Assembly: GCA_018364635.1 (NCBI GenBank)
Contig: JAGZLR010000033.1
Coordinates: 1-22,526 of the forward strand
Length of the DNA stretch: 22,526 nucleotides
Reading direction: 5' to 3'
Origin: Clostridiales bacterium
Lineage (GTDB): Bacteria; Bacillota; Clostridia; Lachnospirales; Anaerotignaceae
Shown here: positions 7,109 to 16,163 of the stretch, one piece after another
Layout of the letters: every line of letters starts with the position of its first letter
How positions within the stretch are numbered: the stretch's first letter is position 1
The notes under the pieces: model-generated
Databases searched by the model: none
Seen by the model: only the letters and a program-made list of their open reading frames with translations
Told to the model about the DNA's origin: nothing
Made by a program: the position numbers and the translations under genes

Positions 7109-8413
7109 TTATTCTGTTTTGATTGCTGATAAAGCGCTGAGATTCATAGCCCGACGCGCTGGAAAATATCCGGCTAAAAGGCCAACCATTGTGGCAAAGA
7201 CGATAGAAGCTAACGCAAGCCATAATGGAATGGAGGAGGAAAACATATCCCCAGCAGCTACATTGATAATTAAGGAGATCAACTCGCTTAAAAGAAGACC
7301 AATCAGTCCGCCACTAAATCCGATAAAAGCTGCTTCTGTTAAAAATAACCGCCGAATATCGCCAAGAGAAGCACCGATGACTTTCATAATTCCAATTTCA
7401 CGTGTTCTCTCATAAATAGACATAATCATAGTGTTTGTAATACCGATTGCAGCGACAAAGAGAGAAACTGCTCCGATTGCGCCTAACACAATCTGCATCA
7501 TCCGAGATGTTTTCTGTGTTGATTCCAGGTATTCTGTCAAACTATAAGCCTCGAATCCCATGTCTTTTATTTGATTTAAGATAGATGTAACTTGCTTTGT
7601 TTCTTTTGCTTTTACAAGTGCTTGGTTGTAAACGCCCTTCTTTTGCTGATTATTTCTATCTTTATCAGCATCTGTTTGGCCCTTTTGCTCAGCCTTTTTG
7701 ACCTTTTCCATTAGACTTAAAGGCATATAGACGTTGTAACTGGTTTCTCCGTCTCCATCTAAGATTCCTACAACTTTTACATTTACTGGTTTGATTGCTT
7801 TATTTGCATCTTTTGTGCCATAGGAATGATCAGATGTGATACTTACTTTTTCTTCCATCAAATTTAACTGCGGCGGTTCCATACTCATCTGCATCTGCCA
7901 GTTCATTTTAGGATTTCGAAAGTCAGTTAAAATATTTTGACCAACAAGAATCACATCGCCGGAGGTTTCGTCAAATAGAGCTCCGCCTTCCTGAACAGAA
8001 TATCCAAGATAAGGCATAGCCTTTGGATCAACGCCATAAACAGTTACGCCAGCGGTATAGCGTCCACAGATTAACGTGAGATATTTATTCTCTACAGGAG
8101 TTGCTGTTTCTACCCCATCAATTTTCATGAAATCTTGAATTGCTTTGCTGTTTAACTCAGCTTTTTTATTATTTTTTTGACGGGTTCCGCTATCAGAATA
8201 GATATAGTCGCTGCCAGCGCTAACGTTAATGATCTGGAGACTGCCCATTTGTTCAATCTGATCATGAAATGTCTGGTTCATACCAATACCAATGGATACC
8301 ATTACAACAACGGAGGAAGTGCCAATAATAACGCCAAGGATAGTCAAAAGAGTCCTAAGCTTCCGTTTCCACAAATTCCGTATTGCCATACGGAGGAGGT
8401 CAAATGTACCCAT
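7109..8413 (-). CDS. ABC transporter permease, MacB/FtsX type
   Basis: This 434-residue membrane protein has the MacB/FtsX layout: one N-terminal helix (about 18-45, after MAIRNLWKRKLRTLLTILG), a large extracytoplasmic MacB-PCD-type domain (about 50-300) and three C-terminal helices (about 310-430). The YERTREIGIMKVIGAS segment before the third helix and the terminal FPARRAMNLSALSAIKTE are family hallmarks. Such permeases usually do not move substrate through the membrane but pass force from the ATPase to partners outside it. It is the last gene of a three-gene operon, 13 bases after the Ig-repeat protein gene, with GGGGTGA as ribosome site. The substrate or signal is unknown. Confidence 0.92.
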   Translation of the reverse strand: MGTFDLLRMAIRNLWKRKLRTLLTILGVIIGTSSVVVMVSIGIGMNQTFHDQIEQMGSLQIINVSAGSDYIYSDSGTRQKNNKKAELNSKAIQDFMKIDGVETATPVENKYLTLICGRYTAGVTVYGVDPKAMPYLGYSVQEGGALFDETSGDVILVGQNILTDFRNPKMNWQMQMSMEPPQLNLMEEKVSITSDHSYGTKDANKAIKPVNVKVVGILDGDGETSYNVYMPLSLMEKVKKAEQKGQTDADKDRNNQQKKGVYNQALVKAKETKQVTSILNQIKDMGFEAYSLTEYLESTQKTSRMMQIVLGAIGAVSLFVAAIGITNTMIMSIYERTREIGIMKVIGASLGDIRRLFLTEAAFIGFSGGLIGLLLSELISLIINVAAGDMFSSSIPLWLALASIVFATMVGLLAGYFPARRAMNLSALSAIKTE

Positions 8414-8426
8414 ATCTTCACCCCGA

Positions 8427-10589
8427 TCAGTTCTTATCTTCGTCGTCTTGTTCTAACTCTTCAGAGTCATTTTCTTCTTGGATCAAAAAAGCATGTTCTT
8501 TTTTGGCCTTAATCTTTTTGCGGATAATCATTCCTGCAATGAAAAGCACTGCTAAGACAGCAATAACAATACCTGCAATTTTACCATACTTTACCAATGG
8601 GTTAACAGGTTCTGGTTCCATTGGCATATCGCTCATATCATCCATGGAAGGCATAGGGAGAACTGTGAGCTGATATGAATTTTTAATTTCTTTATGCTCG
8701 CCATCAGGGTCATCATAAGACAGGATAATATCAACATTTGCGTCACCCTCAGATAATGGTGTAAAGGTAGTTTCAAAATAATCCTGATTACCTGATTCAA
8801 TATTTCCATAGTATGTGCTAGCTTTTGCTGGGTCTACATTTTGACCTTCCATACGGATCATAAAGTTATTTACAGTCACTTTACCTGTATTGTAAAAATC
8901 AAAGCTGACAGTAATTGGCATTCCTGCCTCAGCAGTCTCAGGTACAAAAATATCGCCTGTCTCTACTTTTGTGCTTTGTTTTACATTGATACCTAAAAGT
9001 TCAGTGGCGGTATATTCATTTTTTTCATCATCTTCATATTCAAAATTTACGGTAAGCGTGTAGGTTTTTGGCTGAGCGTCAGGGACTACATATAAACGCA
9101 ACTGTTTTACCGCAGTGGATTTTGGTGCAATAGAGTCAAAATAGAACGTATTGCTGCTATCTACAGGAGTAAAAATATTTCCGGTTTTTTCAGTGTCAGA
9201 AGAAGTCTCTTCCGCTAAAGTTAAAAACATTTTAACATTTTTAACCGACTTAACGGCGTGTGTATTTAAGAAAGTCATAGAGAGATCAAATTCTTCACCA
9301 GCTTGGACAATCAGTGGGTCACAAGTATACTCACTGACAATGATTTTTGGTTTACTTTCCTTCTCATCTCCATCCTCATCATTATCTGGATTAGAAACAT
9401 TAACCCCTGCAAACTGGCTAAACGTTACAATATTGTTTGCTCCATCTTTTTTTGTGCCATCTTCATATTCTACTGCAAATTCAATGGAGTAATTTTGGGA
9501 CTTAGAAGAGGCAGTAGCGGCAAATGTATATGTAAAAGGTGTGCTTTTTCCTGGCTCCAATGTTCTCAATGTTTTGACACTTGTAGATTTTGGGACTACA
9601 CCATCTGCTGCTTTTGCAGTGATCCGAATATTTTCTGCGGTTCTATCACCGTGATTGGTAAGATCAAAAGAGATATTGAAGTTTTGGTTGACGCCATAGG
9701 TTCCACTTGGCTCTTTCATATTGATAATTTCAAGATCTGGCTTGCCATTAGATCCACTACCACCGACATTGACGAAAAATTGCTGTTCAATTGGATCTAG
9801 GGCAACATTTTGGTCGTTTTTATATAAAATTTTAAATGTGACAGGATAGTTTCCAGACTCTAGATTCTCATTGGCAGCAATTGGGAAAGAAAAATCATAA
9901 ACGGCATTGATGCCAAGACGTCCAACTTTAACGCTACTGATGCTGTTGTAAAGAGAAATAGTTTCGGAAGACAGACCTGTTATTTGGATTTCAACATCAT
10001 TCATCTGAATATTTCCTGTATTTTTAATTGATGCACTGACTTTACCGATACCCCCTGGTTCTAAAGAAGTTGGATCTACTTTAAAATTCATGATTTGAAA
10101 TCGTGGTGTGTTCTGAGAGCCGCCAAGTTTCAGGTAAATCGTATCTTCTCCTGTAAATTTAACTCCAAAACCATTATAGTAAATATATTTTAACTTTAAA
10201 GGATAGGTTTTATTTTCTGCACTAGGGTCTGGTGTTACTGTAATATGAAAGCTGCGTTTCATTTTTCCGCCCATAACAGGCACAACATTTCTTTCGTCAG
10301 CGAAAGTAATCGTAAATGGATTATTGTCACCAGAGGTTGGCTCAGGTTGAACAATAACATTGTAAGCACCATAATCGGCAATATTACGAAGTTCAATATC
10401 GATTTCGTTTTCTTTTCCTACCTGAACATCAAAAATAGGACCATTAGTTAAAACGATTTCTGGGATATAGGTGCTACGATCCACCTCATTTTCTTCATCA
10501 TCCTCTTCACCAAAAACAGAGAATGTACCTGCCACAATAAAAAGTACTGACAAAAATAAAGCGAGAAACTTTTTTAGTTTAAGTTTCAT
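8427..10589 (-). CDS. Secreted, membrane-anchored Ig-like (CARDB/NEW3-type) repeat protein of an ABC module
   Basis: This 720-residue extracytoplasmic protein has an N-terminal signal peptide (KLKLKKFLALFLSVLFIVAG, cleavage probably near residue 28). Several beta-rich repeats of about 100-120 residues follow (roughly 40-155, 160-275, 280-395, 410-535, 540-655). They share the CARDB/NEW3-type pattern of a glycine-proline turn, FxLxNTG-like and ExGKS-like segments. A helix at about 667-690 then anchors the C-terminus, with a basic stop (KKIKAKK) and an acidic cytoplasmic tail (EELEQDDEDKN). The start overlaps the ATPase stop as ATGA (10586-10589), implying translational coupling. The position between ATPase and permease suggests a MacA-like partner outside the membrane, but the fold is not MacA. 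The function is unknown. Confidence 0.88.
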   Translation of the reverse strand: MKLKLKKFLALFLSVLFIVAGTFSVFGEEDDEENEVDRSTYIPEIVLTNGPIFDVQVGKENEIDIELRNIADYGAYNVIVQPEPTSGDNNPFTITFADERNVVPVMGGKMKRSFHITVTPDPSAENKTYPLKLKYIYYNGFGVKFTGEDTIYLKLGGSQNTPRFQIMNFKVDPTSLEPGGIGKVSASIKNTGNIQMNDVEIQITGLSSETISLYNSISSVKVGRLGINAVYDFSFPIAANENLESGNYPVTFKILYKNDQNVALDPIEQQFFVNVGGSGSNGKPDLEIINMKEPSGTYGVNQNFNISFDLTNHGDRTAENIRITAKAADGVVPKSTSVKTLRTLEPGKSTPFTYTFAATASSKSQNYSIEFAVEYEDGTKKDGANNIVTFSQFAGVNVSNPDNDEDGDEKESKPKIIVSEYTCDPLIVQAGEEFDLSMTFLNTHAVKSVKNVKMFLTLAEETSSDTEKTGNIFTPVDSSNTFYFDSIAPKSTAVKQLRLYVVPDAQPKTYTLTVNFEYEDDEKNEYTATELLGINVKQSTKVETGDIFVPETAEAGMPITVSFDFYNTGKVTVNNFMIRMEGQNVDPAKASTYYGNIESGNQDYFETTFTPLSEGDANVDIILSYDDPDGEHKEIKNSYQLTVLPMPSMDDMSDMPMEPEPVNPLVKYGKIAGIVIAVLAVLFIAGMIIRKKIKAKKEHAFLIQEENDSEELEQDDEDKN

Positions 10590-11305
10590 TGTGTTTCCTC
10601 CTTTGTTTTTTTCCTTTGATTTTTAACTTTCTCTTCAATCTTTCCGTCTGACAAACGAATGATGGTATCTGCATAATCAGAAATTTCTTCGTCATGAGTG
10701 ACGATGATTAGCGTTTGATGGTACTTTTCTGCAAGCCCTGTAATGAGCTGCATCATTTCATCAGTAGTACGGCTGTCAAGATTGCCTGTTGGTTCGTCAG
10801 CAAATACAACCTGCGGACGATTGATAAAAGCGCGGGCGATGCTGACTCTTTGCTGCTGGCCACCGCTCATTTCTGATGGTTTATGGTACAATCTTTTTTC
10901 CAGCCCAACGCGGATTAGCATTTCCTTGGCTCTTTGTGCTCGCTCTTTTGGTGGTATTTTTTTAAAAATCAGAGGGAGCATAACATTTTCCATCGCTGTC
11001 ATATTAGGTAAAAGGTTATAGGACTGGAAGACAAATCCTATATAGGCTTGGCGAAATTTCGCAAGCTCATTTTCATTCATTGTCTCAATATGTTTGTTGT
11101 GAAAGATAATTTCCCCCATTGTTGGTTTTTCTAAACCAGCTATCATATTCAGCAAGGTAGACTTTCCTGAACCTGATTTGCCTAAAAGACAACAGATTTC
11201 TTGGGGATATATCGATACATTAACATCATTGAGTGCATAAATACGCTCATTTCCCATACGGTAGATTTTTTTGACATGGCGAACATCAATAATGGGTTTG
11301 TCCAA
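10586..11305 (-). CDS. ABC transporter ATP-binding protein, MacB/LolD type
   Basis: This 239-residue ATPase drives the downstream permease. It has Walker A GKSGSGKST (42-50), Q-loop Q94, signature MSGGQQQR (146-153), Walker B VVFADE with catalytic E171, and the H-loop histidine in THD (H204). The EPTGNLDS segment is typical of the MacB/LolD branch. Translation probably begins at TTG (11303-11305), with AAGGAG six bases upstream, and the encoded protein then starts DKPIIDVRHVKKIY. It is the first gene of the operon with the Ig-repeat protein and the permease. Confidence 0.95.
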   Translation of the reverse strand: MDKPIIDVRHVKKIYRMGNERIYALNDVNVSIYPQEICCLLGKSGSGKSTLLNMIAGLEKPTMGEIIFHNKHIETMNENELAKFRQAYIGFVFQSYNLLPNMTAMENVMLPLIFKKIPPKERAQRAKEMLIRVGLEKRLYHKPSEMSGGQQQRVSIARAFINRPQVVFADEPTGNLDSRTTDEMMQLITGLAEKYHQTLIIVTHDEEISDYADTIIRLSDGKIEEKVKNQRKKTKEETQ

Positions 11306-11320
11306 GGGATACTCCTTTCT

Positions 11321-11339
11321 GGATTAGAGAGTCTAATCC
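11321..11339. promoter_or_regulatory. Perfect inverted repeat in the leader of the ABC operon
   Basis: GGATTAGA-GAG-TCTAATCC is an 8-bp perfect inverted repeat lying between the predicted promoter and the ribosome site of the ATPase gene. It could be an operator for a dimeric regulator or an RNA hairpin in the leader. No T-run follows, so it is not a terminator. Confidence 0.6.
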
Positions 11340-11356
11340 TATTTTAATTTATATTT

Positions 11357-11384
11357 ATTGTAGCTGATAAGTATTACATAGCAA
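11357..11384 (-). promoter_or_regulatory. Promoter of the ABC/Ig-repeat operon
   Basis: On the minus strand TTGCTA (11379-11384) and TACAAT (11357-11362) are 16 bases apart, about 50 bases before the TTG start of the ATPase gene. Confidence 0.5.
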
Positions 11385-11436
11385 TTACAGTTTTCTTACA
11401 TTATTCTTTAAAATATGTTTTGATTTGACAACAAGA

Positions 11437-12351
11437 TTAATAAAAAAACAGCGGTAAAATCACAAGGACAGAGTAGAGGAACAAAATAAGTAAGAATGGA
11501 ATATTCCATAGAGACGTTATATCTTGAAGAAATGTAGAGCCGTCATTTTCAAAATGTACTTTTCCTTTATTGAAACGAATGAATAAGAAAAACAATAGAA
11601 AAAGGATAGGCGCTACAAAAAGTACCATACGGCCGATAATAAGGATGTCGTATAGAGTGACTGCTGTATTTTCTACAATGGTTTGTTGCTCTACATTATA
11701 TAATGTATTTTGTAGATAGACGAAAAAAATCTGTGTTCCGTTAATGATAAAGTGAGATAACATGGATGTGAAGATTGAACCTGTGGTACGAACAAAAAAA
11801 CAAAAAATACACCCCATAAAGAATGCATATAAAAATTGTTGACCATCAAAATGCATTAGCCCAAAGAAAAGCCCTGTTAAAATACAGCTCGTATATGCAT
11901 TTGTATTTTTTAACTGGTCATAAATAATCCCGCGAAACATCACTTCCTCGCAGATAGCAGGCATGATAGCCACAGCAAATAAAGTAGAGAAAAAGGGAAT
12001 CCCTGCATTTTCAATCAACATGGCTGATACGTTATTCTCAAAGAATAAGGACGTGAGGAGTCCTAAAAATGACATAACAGGTTGGATAAAGATAGAAATA
12101 AAAAAAACTAATATAATATTATAAAATTTTATAGGTTTTATACTTAATACTTCTCGTAAGTTCTTTTTAGTTACTAAAAGATATAGCAGTGCTGGAACTA
12201 GGAAAGACAAAGTTTGGTTTAAAATCATTTGTTCGTTGAGTGATATCGTTGGGAAAAATGATATAAGGAACACCCAGAAGAAGGAAAGCCCCATAAGATA
12301 AAGAAAAAAAAGAAGAACAAACAAAGAAACTTGATATATTGGGTTTTTCAA
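11437..12351 (-). CDS. CPBP-family intramembrane metalloprotease (CAAX protease-like)
   Basis: This 304-residue polytopic membrane protein carries the three CPBP (Abi) motifs: E135-E136 with R140 in CEEVMFRG, the FGLMH motif with H167, and H200 with N204 in HFIIN. These polar residues inside helices form the metal-binding catalytic site in type II CAAX proteases. In bacteria, members of the family serve in bacteriocin self-immunity, regulated proteolysis or unknown roles. The start is TTG at 12349-12351 with AGGAGG eight bases upstream. It is a single-gene unit on the minus strand, with its promoter facing that of pheA. No bacteriocin or prenyl-peptide gene is visible nearby. Confidence 0.9.
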   Translation of the reverse strand: MKNPIYQVSLFVLLFFLYLMGLSFFWVFLISFFPTISLNEQMILNQTLSFLVPALLYLLVTKKNLREVLSIKPIKFYNIILVFFISIFIQPVMSFLGLLTSLFFENNVSAMLIENAGIPFFSTLFAVAIMPAICEEVMFRGIIYDQLKNTNAYTSCILTGLFFGLMHFDGQQFLYAFFMGCIFCFFVRTTGSIFTSMLSHFIINGTQIFFVYLQNTLYNVEQQTIVENTAVTLYDILIIGRMVLFVAPILFLLFFLFIRFNKGKVHFENDGSTFLQDITSLWNIPFLLILFLYSVLVILPLFFY

Positions 12352-12420
12352 ACAAAATACCTCCTGAAAATTTGTTGAGAAAATCTTGATTCGACGAAAA
12401 ATTACAGACTTTCTATTGAC

Positions 12421-12426
12421 ATTATA
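12421..12426 (-). promoter_or_regulatory. -10 box of the CPBP protease gene
   Basis: A perfect TATAAT on the minus strand about 70 bases before the TTG start. No good -35 box lies at the right distance, so the full promoter is uncertain. Confidence 0.4.
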
Positions 12427-12473
12427 CCATCTAAATCATAGTTTTAGAAATTTTTTTATCAATTTTCGTCTGA

Positions 12474-12502
12474 TTGAAATATGCTTTTGATTGTGGTAAA
12501 AT
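12474..12502 (+). promoter_or_regulatory. Promoter of pheA and the downstream operon
   Basis: TTGAAA (12474-12479) and TAAAAT (12497-12502) are 17 bases apart. The pheA start lies about 40 bases further on, after AAGGAG. I see no T-box or attenuator in the short leader. Confidence 0.65.
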
Positions 12503-12541
12503 AAAATACTAATGTAAAACCACAGAAATGAAGGAGAACAA

Positions 12542-13366
12542 ATGAAGATAGGATATTTAGGGCCCAAAGGTACTTTTACAGAGGAAGCTGCATTAAGCTA
12601 TATAAGGAATAAAGAAGGTGTTGAGCTAATTGCGTTTCCTACCATTCATGATGCAATTTATGCAGTAGAGGAAGGAGAAGTTGAGGAGAGTATTGTACCT
12701 TTTGAAAATTCTACAGAAGGTACAGTGACTAATACGATTGATACTTTAATCTTTGATGTGAACCTTTATATTAAAGGTGAAATTATAGTGCCGATTTCCC
12801 AGTCTATTGCAGTACGTCAGGGATTTGATGATACCATAGAAAAAATTTACTCCCATCCTCAGGCACTCGCACAGTGCAGAAAATATTGGCAAAAATATTT
12901 TCCTCATAGCGAGTTGGTTGCAGTTTCCTCAACGGCTGAAGCGGCAAAATTTGTCTCTGAATCTACAGGGCCTTATGCCAGCATATGTCCAAAGCGTGCT
13001 GCTGATCTTTGCGGTTTACAGGTGCTGGAAGAAAATATTCAAGATGAAAAAAATAATGCAACTAGATTTGTTGTCCTCACAAAAGAAAGACAGGCGCAGA
13101 TATGTTCAGGGGCAAAGACTAGCATTGTTTTCTCGACAGAAAATCGTCCTGGTAGATTATATAATATACTTGATATTATTTCTATCTGGGATTTGAATAT
13201 GACTAAAATTGAATCTCGTCCGATGAAAAACCAACTAGGAACTTATGTCTTTTTTGTTGATTTAGAGGCTGATAACAGAAATGATTTATTAGACTGCCTG
13301 AAAATGATGGAAAGAAAGACAACGTTTTTGAAGTATTTAGGCTCCTATCACAGTGTTAGAAAGTGA
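12542..13366 (+). CDS. pheA: Prephenate dehydratase
   Basis: Prephenate dehydratase converts prephenate to phenylpyruvate, the committed step to phenylalanine. The 274-residue, stand-alone form has the catalytic domain (about 1-180), with GYLGPKGTFTEEAA at the start, ENSTEGTV (55-62), and the catalytic T174-R175-F176 in NNATRFVVL. An ACT domain follows (about 193-272), with NRPGRLYNIL and the ESRP motif (224-227) that binds phenylalanine for feedback inhibition. No chorismate mutase domain is fused. It is the first gene of an operon with the MazG-like gene, gdpP, rplI and dnaB, with small gaps throughout. Confidence 0.97.
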   Translation: MKIGYLGPKGTFTEEAALSYIRNKEGVELIAFPTIHDAIYAVEEGEVEESIVPFENSTEGTVTNTIDTLIFDVNLYIKGEIIVPISQSIAVRQGFDDTIEKIYSHPQALAQCRKYWQKYFPHSELVAVSSTAEAAKFVSESTGPYASICPKRAADLCGLQVLEENIQDEKNNATRFVVLTKERQAQICSGAKTSIVFSTENRPGRLYNILDIISIWDLNMTKIESRPMKNQLGTYVFFVDLEADNRNDLLDCLKMMERKTTFLKYLGSYHSVRK

Positions 13367-13385
13367 AAGAAGAGGAGGGGTTGGA

Positions 13386-13703
13386 TTGAACAGTAGAGAC
13401 ATTGATATTACAGGAAATATTACTGCAATCGAAGGTCTAAAGGTGCAATTACTGGACTGTATTACGAGATTATATAAAAGCTTGATCGATGGGGAGGCCA
13501 CAACAAGAGATCGAAGTGACATTTTGGCAGATTTAGTCATTATTACTTATTTATTATCCGACCGTTTAGGAGTATCGTATCAGGGACTTGATATGCGTAT
13601 ATTAAAGCATCTCCGTTTGGGAATTTTAGAAGAGAATTCTTCAGAAGAATGGCATAGGACGTTATCTGATCTTTCTCAGTATTTAGCAAATCGAAATAGC
13701 TGA
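13386..13703 (+). CDS. Small MazG-like protein
   Basis: This helical protein of 105 residues resembles the MazG-like family found beside gdpP or dnaB in clostridia. The IEGLKVQLLDCITRLYKSL helix (about 15-34) and SDILADLVIITYLLSDRLG (about 44-62) match that family, whose larger relatives hydrolyse nucleoside triphosphates to monophosphate and pyrophosphate. I see a DxxxD element (DILAD) but not the full EExxE motif of active MazG, so activity is uncertain. The start is probably TTG at 13386 with AGGAGGGG five bases upstream. A GTG at 13353 would overlap the pheA end and lacks such a site. It is followed after 15 bases by gdpP. Confidence 0.7.
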   Translation: MNSRDIDITGNITAIEGLKVQLLDCITRLYKSLIDGEATTRDRSDILADLVIITYLLSDRLGVSYQGLDMRILKHLRLGILEENSSEEWHRTLSDLSQYLANRNS

Positions 13704-13718
13704 TTACAGGTGGGATTT

Positions 13719-15680
13719 ATGAGTGATAAAACATATAAAGTAAGGAAAAAACTATATAAAATTTTGGCATTGGGGCTGGTTATAGGCATTGGATTTTGGC
13801 ATTCTGCCCAAATGGGAGTTTTTTATTTGCTTTTTATTGCGGGGTTGTGGTTTCTTTTGCGTCGTGTGGATACCAAAAAGCAAAAGGAAGATGAGATTGT
13901 TCGGGAAGACTTTGAATATTTAGCAAGTTTAGAGATTCCAAGTAATATGCCTTTTCCGTTTGCGGTGACGGACCAAAATCAAAAGATATGCCGATGTAAT
14001 GATGAATTTTATCAAGTGTTTGACTCTACAGAGGTCATAGGCAAAAAAATTAGCCATTTGTTTCCGAGTTATGATTGCCATATCAATAAACAACGATTAA
14101 AAAATAGAGATAGTTATTATGATGTTTATACTGCAAAATGTTCTGTGAAGGATACGATGAATCATACTTTGGGTGAGTCATACTCAATTGCTCTTGTTGA
14201 TGTCAGTGACAACGAAAAAATGAGGCAATCTTTAGATCTTAATTCTACTGTTTTAGGATTGATTTATTTAGACAATTATCAGGAAGTTGTCGAGGATATG
14301 GAGGAATCAAAAGTTCCTCTGCTATCTGCGATGATTGATGGGAAATTTAATGAACTGGAAAAGGAACAACATATTGTTATTAAAAAACTGGAAAAAGATC
14401 GATATTTGTGTATTATGACAAAGGAACAGTTGGAAGGTCTAAAGGAGTCGAAATTTGAAATTTTAAATATATTGAAGGATGTTAATATAGGGAATCAAAT
14501 ACCTGTGACATTGAGTGTAGGAATCGGTATTGGCGAAGGAAAAGTTGACGAGGCAATGAAAAATGCCCGTGCTGCAATTGATCTTGCCATAGGCCGTGGA
14601 GGAGACCAGGTGTTGGTGAAAGAAGGAGAAAATTATCTCTTTTATGGCGGGAAAAGCGGAGAAGTTGTTCATAATGCCCGTATTAGAGCTCGTGTAAAAG
14701 CCGATGCCCTTGCTGAGCTTATTTCAGAGGCAGATCATGTTCTTATTATGGGGCACAAACAGTGTGATTTGGATAGTCTGGGATCCTCCATGGGAGTTTA
14801 CCGTATTGCAAAAAGCTTAAATAAAGATGCCTTTATTGTTTTGAATCAAATCTCAATAGGGGTACGAAGACTTTATGAGCATCTTTCAGAGTTTGATGAG
14901 TATCATGATTTGTTTGTAAGTGGAGATGAAGCCTTAAAAATAGCGACTGCAAAAACCCTTTTAGTAGTGCTGGATACACACAGAGAAAGTATGGTGGAGG
15001 ATGGAAGGGTACTGGAGAAAGTGAAGAAAACAGTTCTTTTTGACCATCACAGAAAAAGCACAGATTTTATTGACCATGCAGTGTTGATTTATCATGAACC
15101 TTATGCTTCATCAACTGCCGAACTTGTGACAGAGATGATTAAGCATATCAATGCAGATGTGAAATTAAAAAGTCCAGAGGCTGATGCGTTATTGGGTGGA
15201 ATAACTGTGGACACAAAAAATTTCTGTATGAAGACAGGTGCTGTCACTTTTGAGGCGGCTGCCTATTTGAGAAGAAATGGAGCAGATACTGTTCGTGTCA
15301 GACTGCTATTTCAAAATGATATGGTGGCCTATAAGGCAAAAGCACGGGCAATTAGCGATGCTGAAATTTTTATGGATCAGATCGCAATTTCTATATGTCC
15401 AGCGACTGTAGAAAATACAGTACTGACTGCTGCACAGGCGGCAGACGAACTTTTAAATATTGTAGGAATCCAGGCATCTTTTGTGCTCTGCCAAGTGGAT
15501 GAACTAATTTATTGTAGCGCAAGAAGCCTTGGAACTATTAATGTACAACTTATTATGGAAAATCTAGGCGGTGGTGGGCATCTCACTATGTCTGGAGCAC
15601 AATTTATAAATAAAACGATGAATGAGGCTACATCAGAATTGAAAAAAGCAATTGAAAGTTACATTAAAGGAGGAATTTGA
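13719..15680 (+). CDS. gdpP: Cyclic-di-AMP phosphodiesterase GdpP (DHH/DHHA1 family)
   Basis: GdpP hydrolyses the second messenger c-di-AMP to pApA, and so affects potassium balance, wall stress and beta-lactam tolerance. The 653-residue protein follows the family plan: two N-terminal membrane helices (about 12-47), a PAS-like domain (about 75-165), a degenerate GGDEF domain (about 170-305, with LSVGIGIGEG and no intact GGDEF) and the DHH-DHHA1 phosphodiesterase. Catalytic motifs are H346 with D350 and D352 in HKQCDLDSLGS, D419 in VLDTH, DHH 442-444 and D498. GGGGH near the end marks DHHA1. I chose ATG 13719 because AGGTGG lies five bases upstream, rather than GTG 13710. It sits directly before rplI and dnaB, a standard Firmicutes order. 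Confidence 0.95.
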   Translation: MSDKTYKVRKKLYKILALGLVIGIGFWHSAQMGVFYLLFIAGLWFLLRRVDTKKQKEDEIVREDFEYLASLEIPSNMPFPFAVTDQNQKICRCNDEFYQVFDSTEVIGKKISHLFPSYDCHINKQRLKNRDSYYDVYTAKCSVKDTMNHTLGESYSIALVDVSDNEKMRQSLDLNSTVLGLIYLDNYQEVVEDMEESKVPLLSAMIDGKFNELEKEQHIVIKKLEKDRYLCIMTKEQLEGLKESKFEILNILKDVNIGNQIPVTLSVGIGIGEGKVDEAMKNARAAIDLAIGRGGDQVLVKEGENYLFYGGKSGEVVHNARIRARVKADALAELISEADHVLIMGHKQCDLDSLGSSMGVYRIAKSLNKDAFIVLNQISIGVRRLYEHLSEFDEYHDLFVSGDEALKIATAKTLLVVLDTHRESMVEDGRVLEKVKKTVLFDHHRKSTDFIDHAVLIYHEPYASSTAELVTEMIKHINADVKLKSPEADALLGGITVDTKNFCMKTGAVTFEAAAYLRRNGADTVRVRLLFQNDMVAYKAKARAISDAEIFMDQIAISICPATVENTVLTAAQAADELLNIVGIQASFVLCQVDELIYCSARSLGTINVQLIMENLGGGGHLTMSGAQFINKTMNEATSELKKAIESYIKGGI

Positions 15681-15681
15681 T

Positions 15682-16128
15682 ATGAAATTAATTTTATTAC
15701 AGGATGTAAAAAGTGTTGGAAAAAAAGGCGATACGATCAATGCAAGTGATGGTTATGCAAGAAATTTTCTTTTGCCAAAGGGTCTTGCCATTGAGGCTAC
15801 AAAAAGTAATATGAATGATTTGGAGTTAAAAAAGAAAGCAGAGGATAGGAGAAAGAAAGAAGAATTGGCAGAGGCAAAAAAAGTTGCGGCTTCTGTGGAA
15901 GAGGGTACAATCAAGGTTGTAGTAAAGACAGGTGACAATGGGAAATTATTTGGTGCAGTTACCAATAAAGAAATAGCATTAGCGTTAGAAGAACAGAAAA
16001 ATATTAAAATTGATAAGAAAAAAATTGTTTTATCTGATCAAATTAAGTTGGTAGGGGAATATACCGTAAGTGTGAAATTACATTCCCAAGTGACGGCTAA
16101 ATTAAAAATAGCGGTTGTAGAGGGTTGA
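15682..16128 (+). CDS. rplI: Large-subunit ribosomal protein bL9
   Basis: bL9 binds 23S rRNA near the L1 stalk and helps limit ribosome collisions and frameshifting. The 148-residue protein has the N-terminal domain signature (LLQDVKSVGKKGD, then DGYARNFLLPKGLAI), the long lysine-rich connecting helix (about 40-75) and the C-terminal RNA-binding domain ending KIAVVEG. The ATG at 15682 follows AAAGGAGG and lies directly after the gdpP stop. An upstream in-frame start at 15652 would overlap gdpP and is not needed. Confidence 0.98.
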   Translation: MKLILLQDVKSVGKKGDTINASDGYARNFLLPKGLAIEATKSNMNDLELKKKAEDRRKKEELAEAKKVAASVEEGTIKVVVKTGDNGKLFGAVTNKEIALALEEQKNIKIDKKKIVLSDQIKLVGEYTVSVKLHSQVTAKLKIAVVEG

Positions 16129-16163
16129 AAGAGAATTATTAAAGACTGAAAGTGGGAAAAGAC

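Noticed and set aside
9303..9800. Plus-strand open frame of 165 codons within the Ig-repeat gene
   Set aside because: It is antisense to a well-supported gene, has no domain signature, and reflects the bias of the repeat gene.
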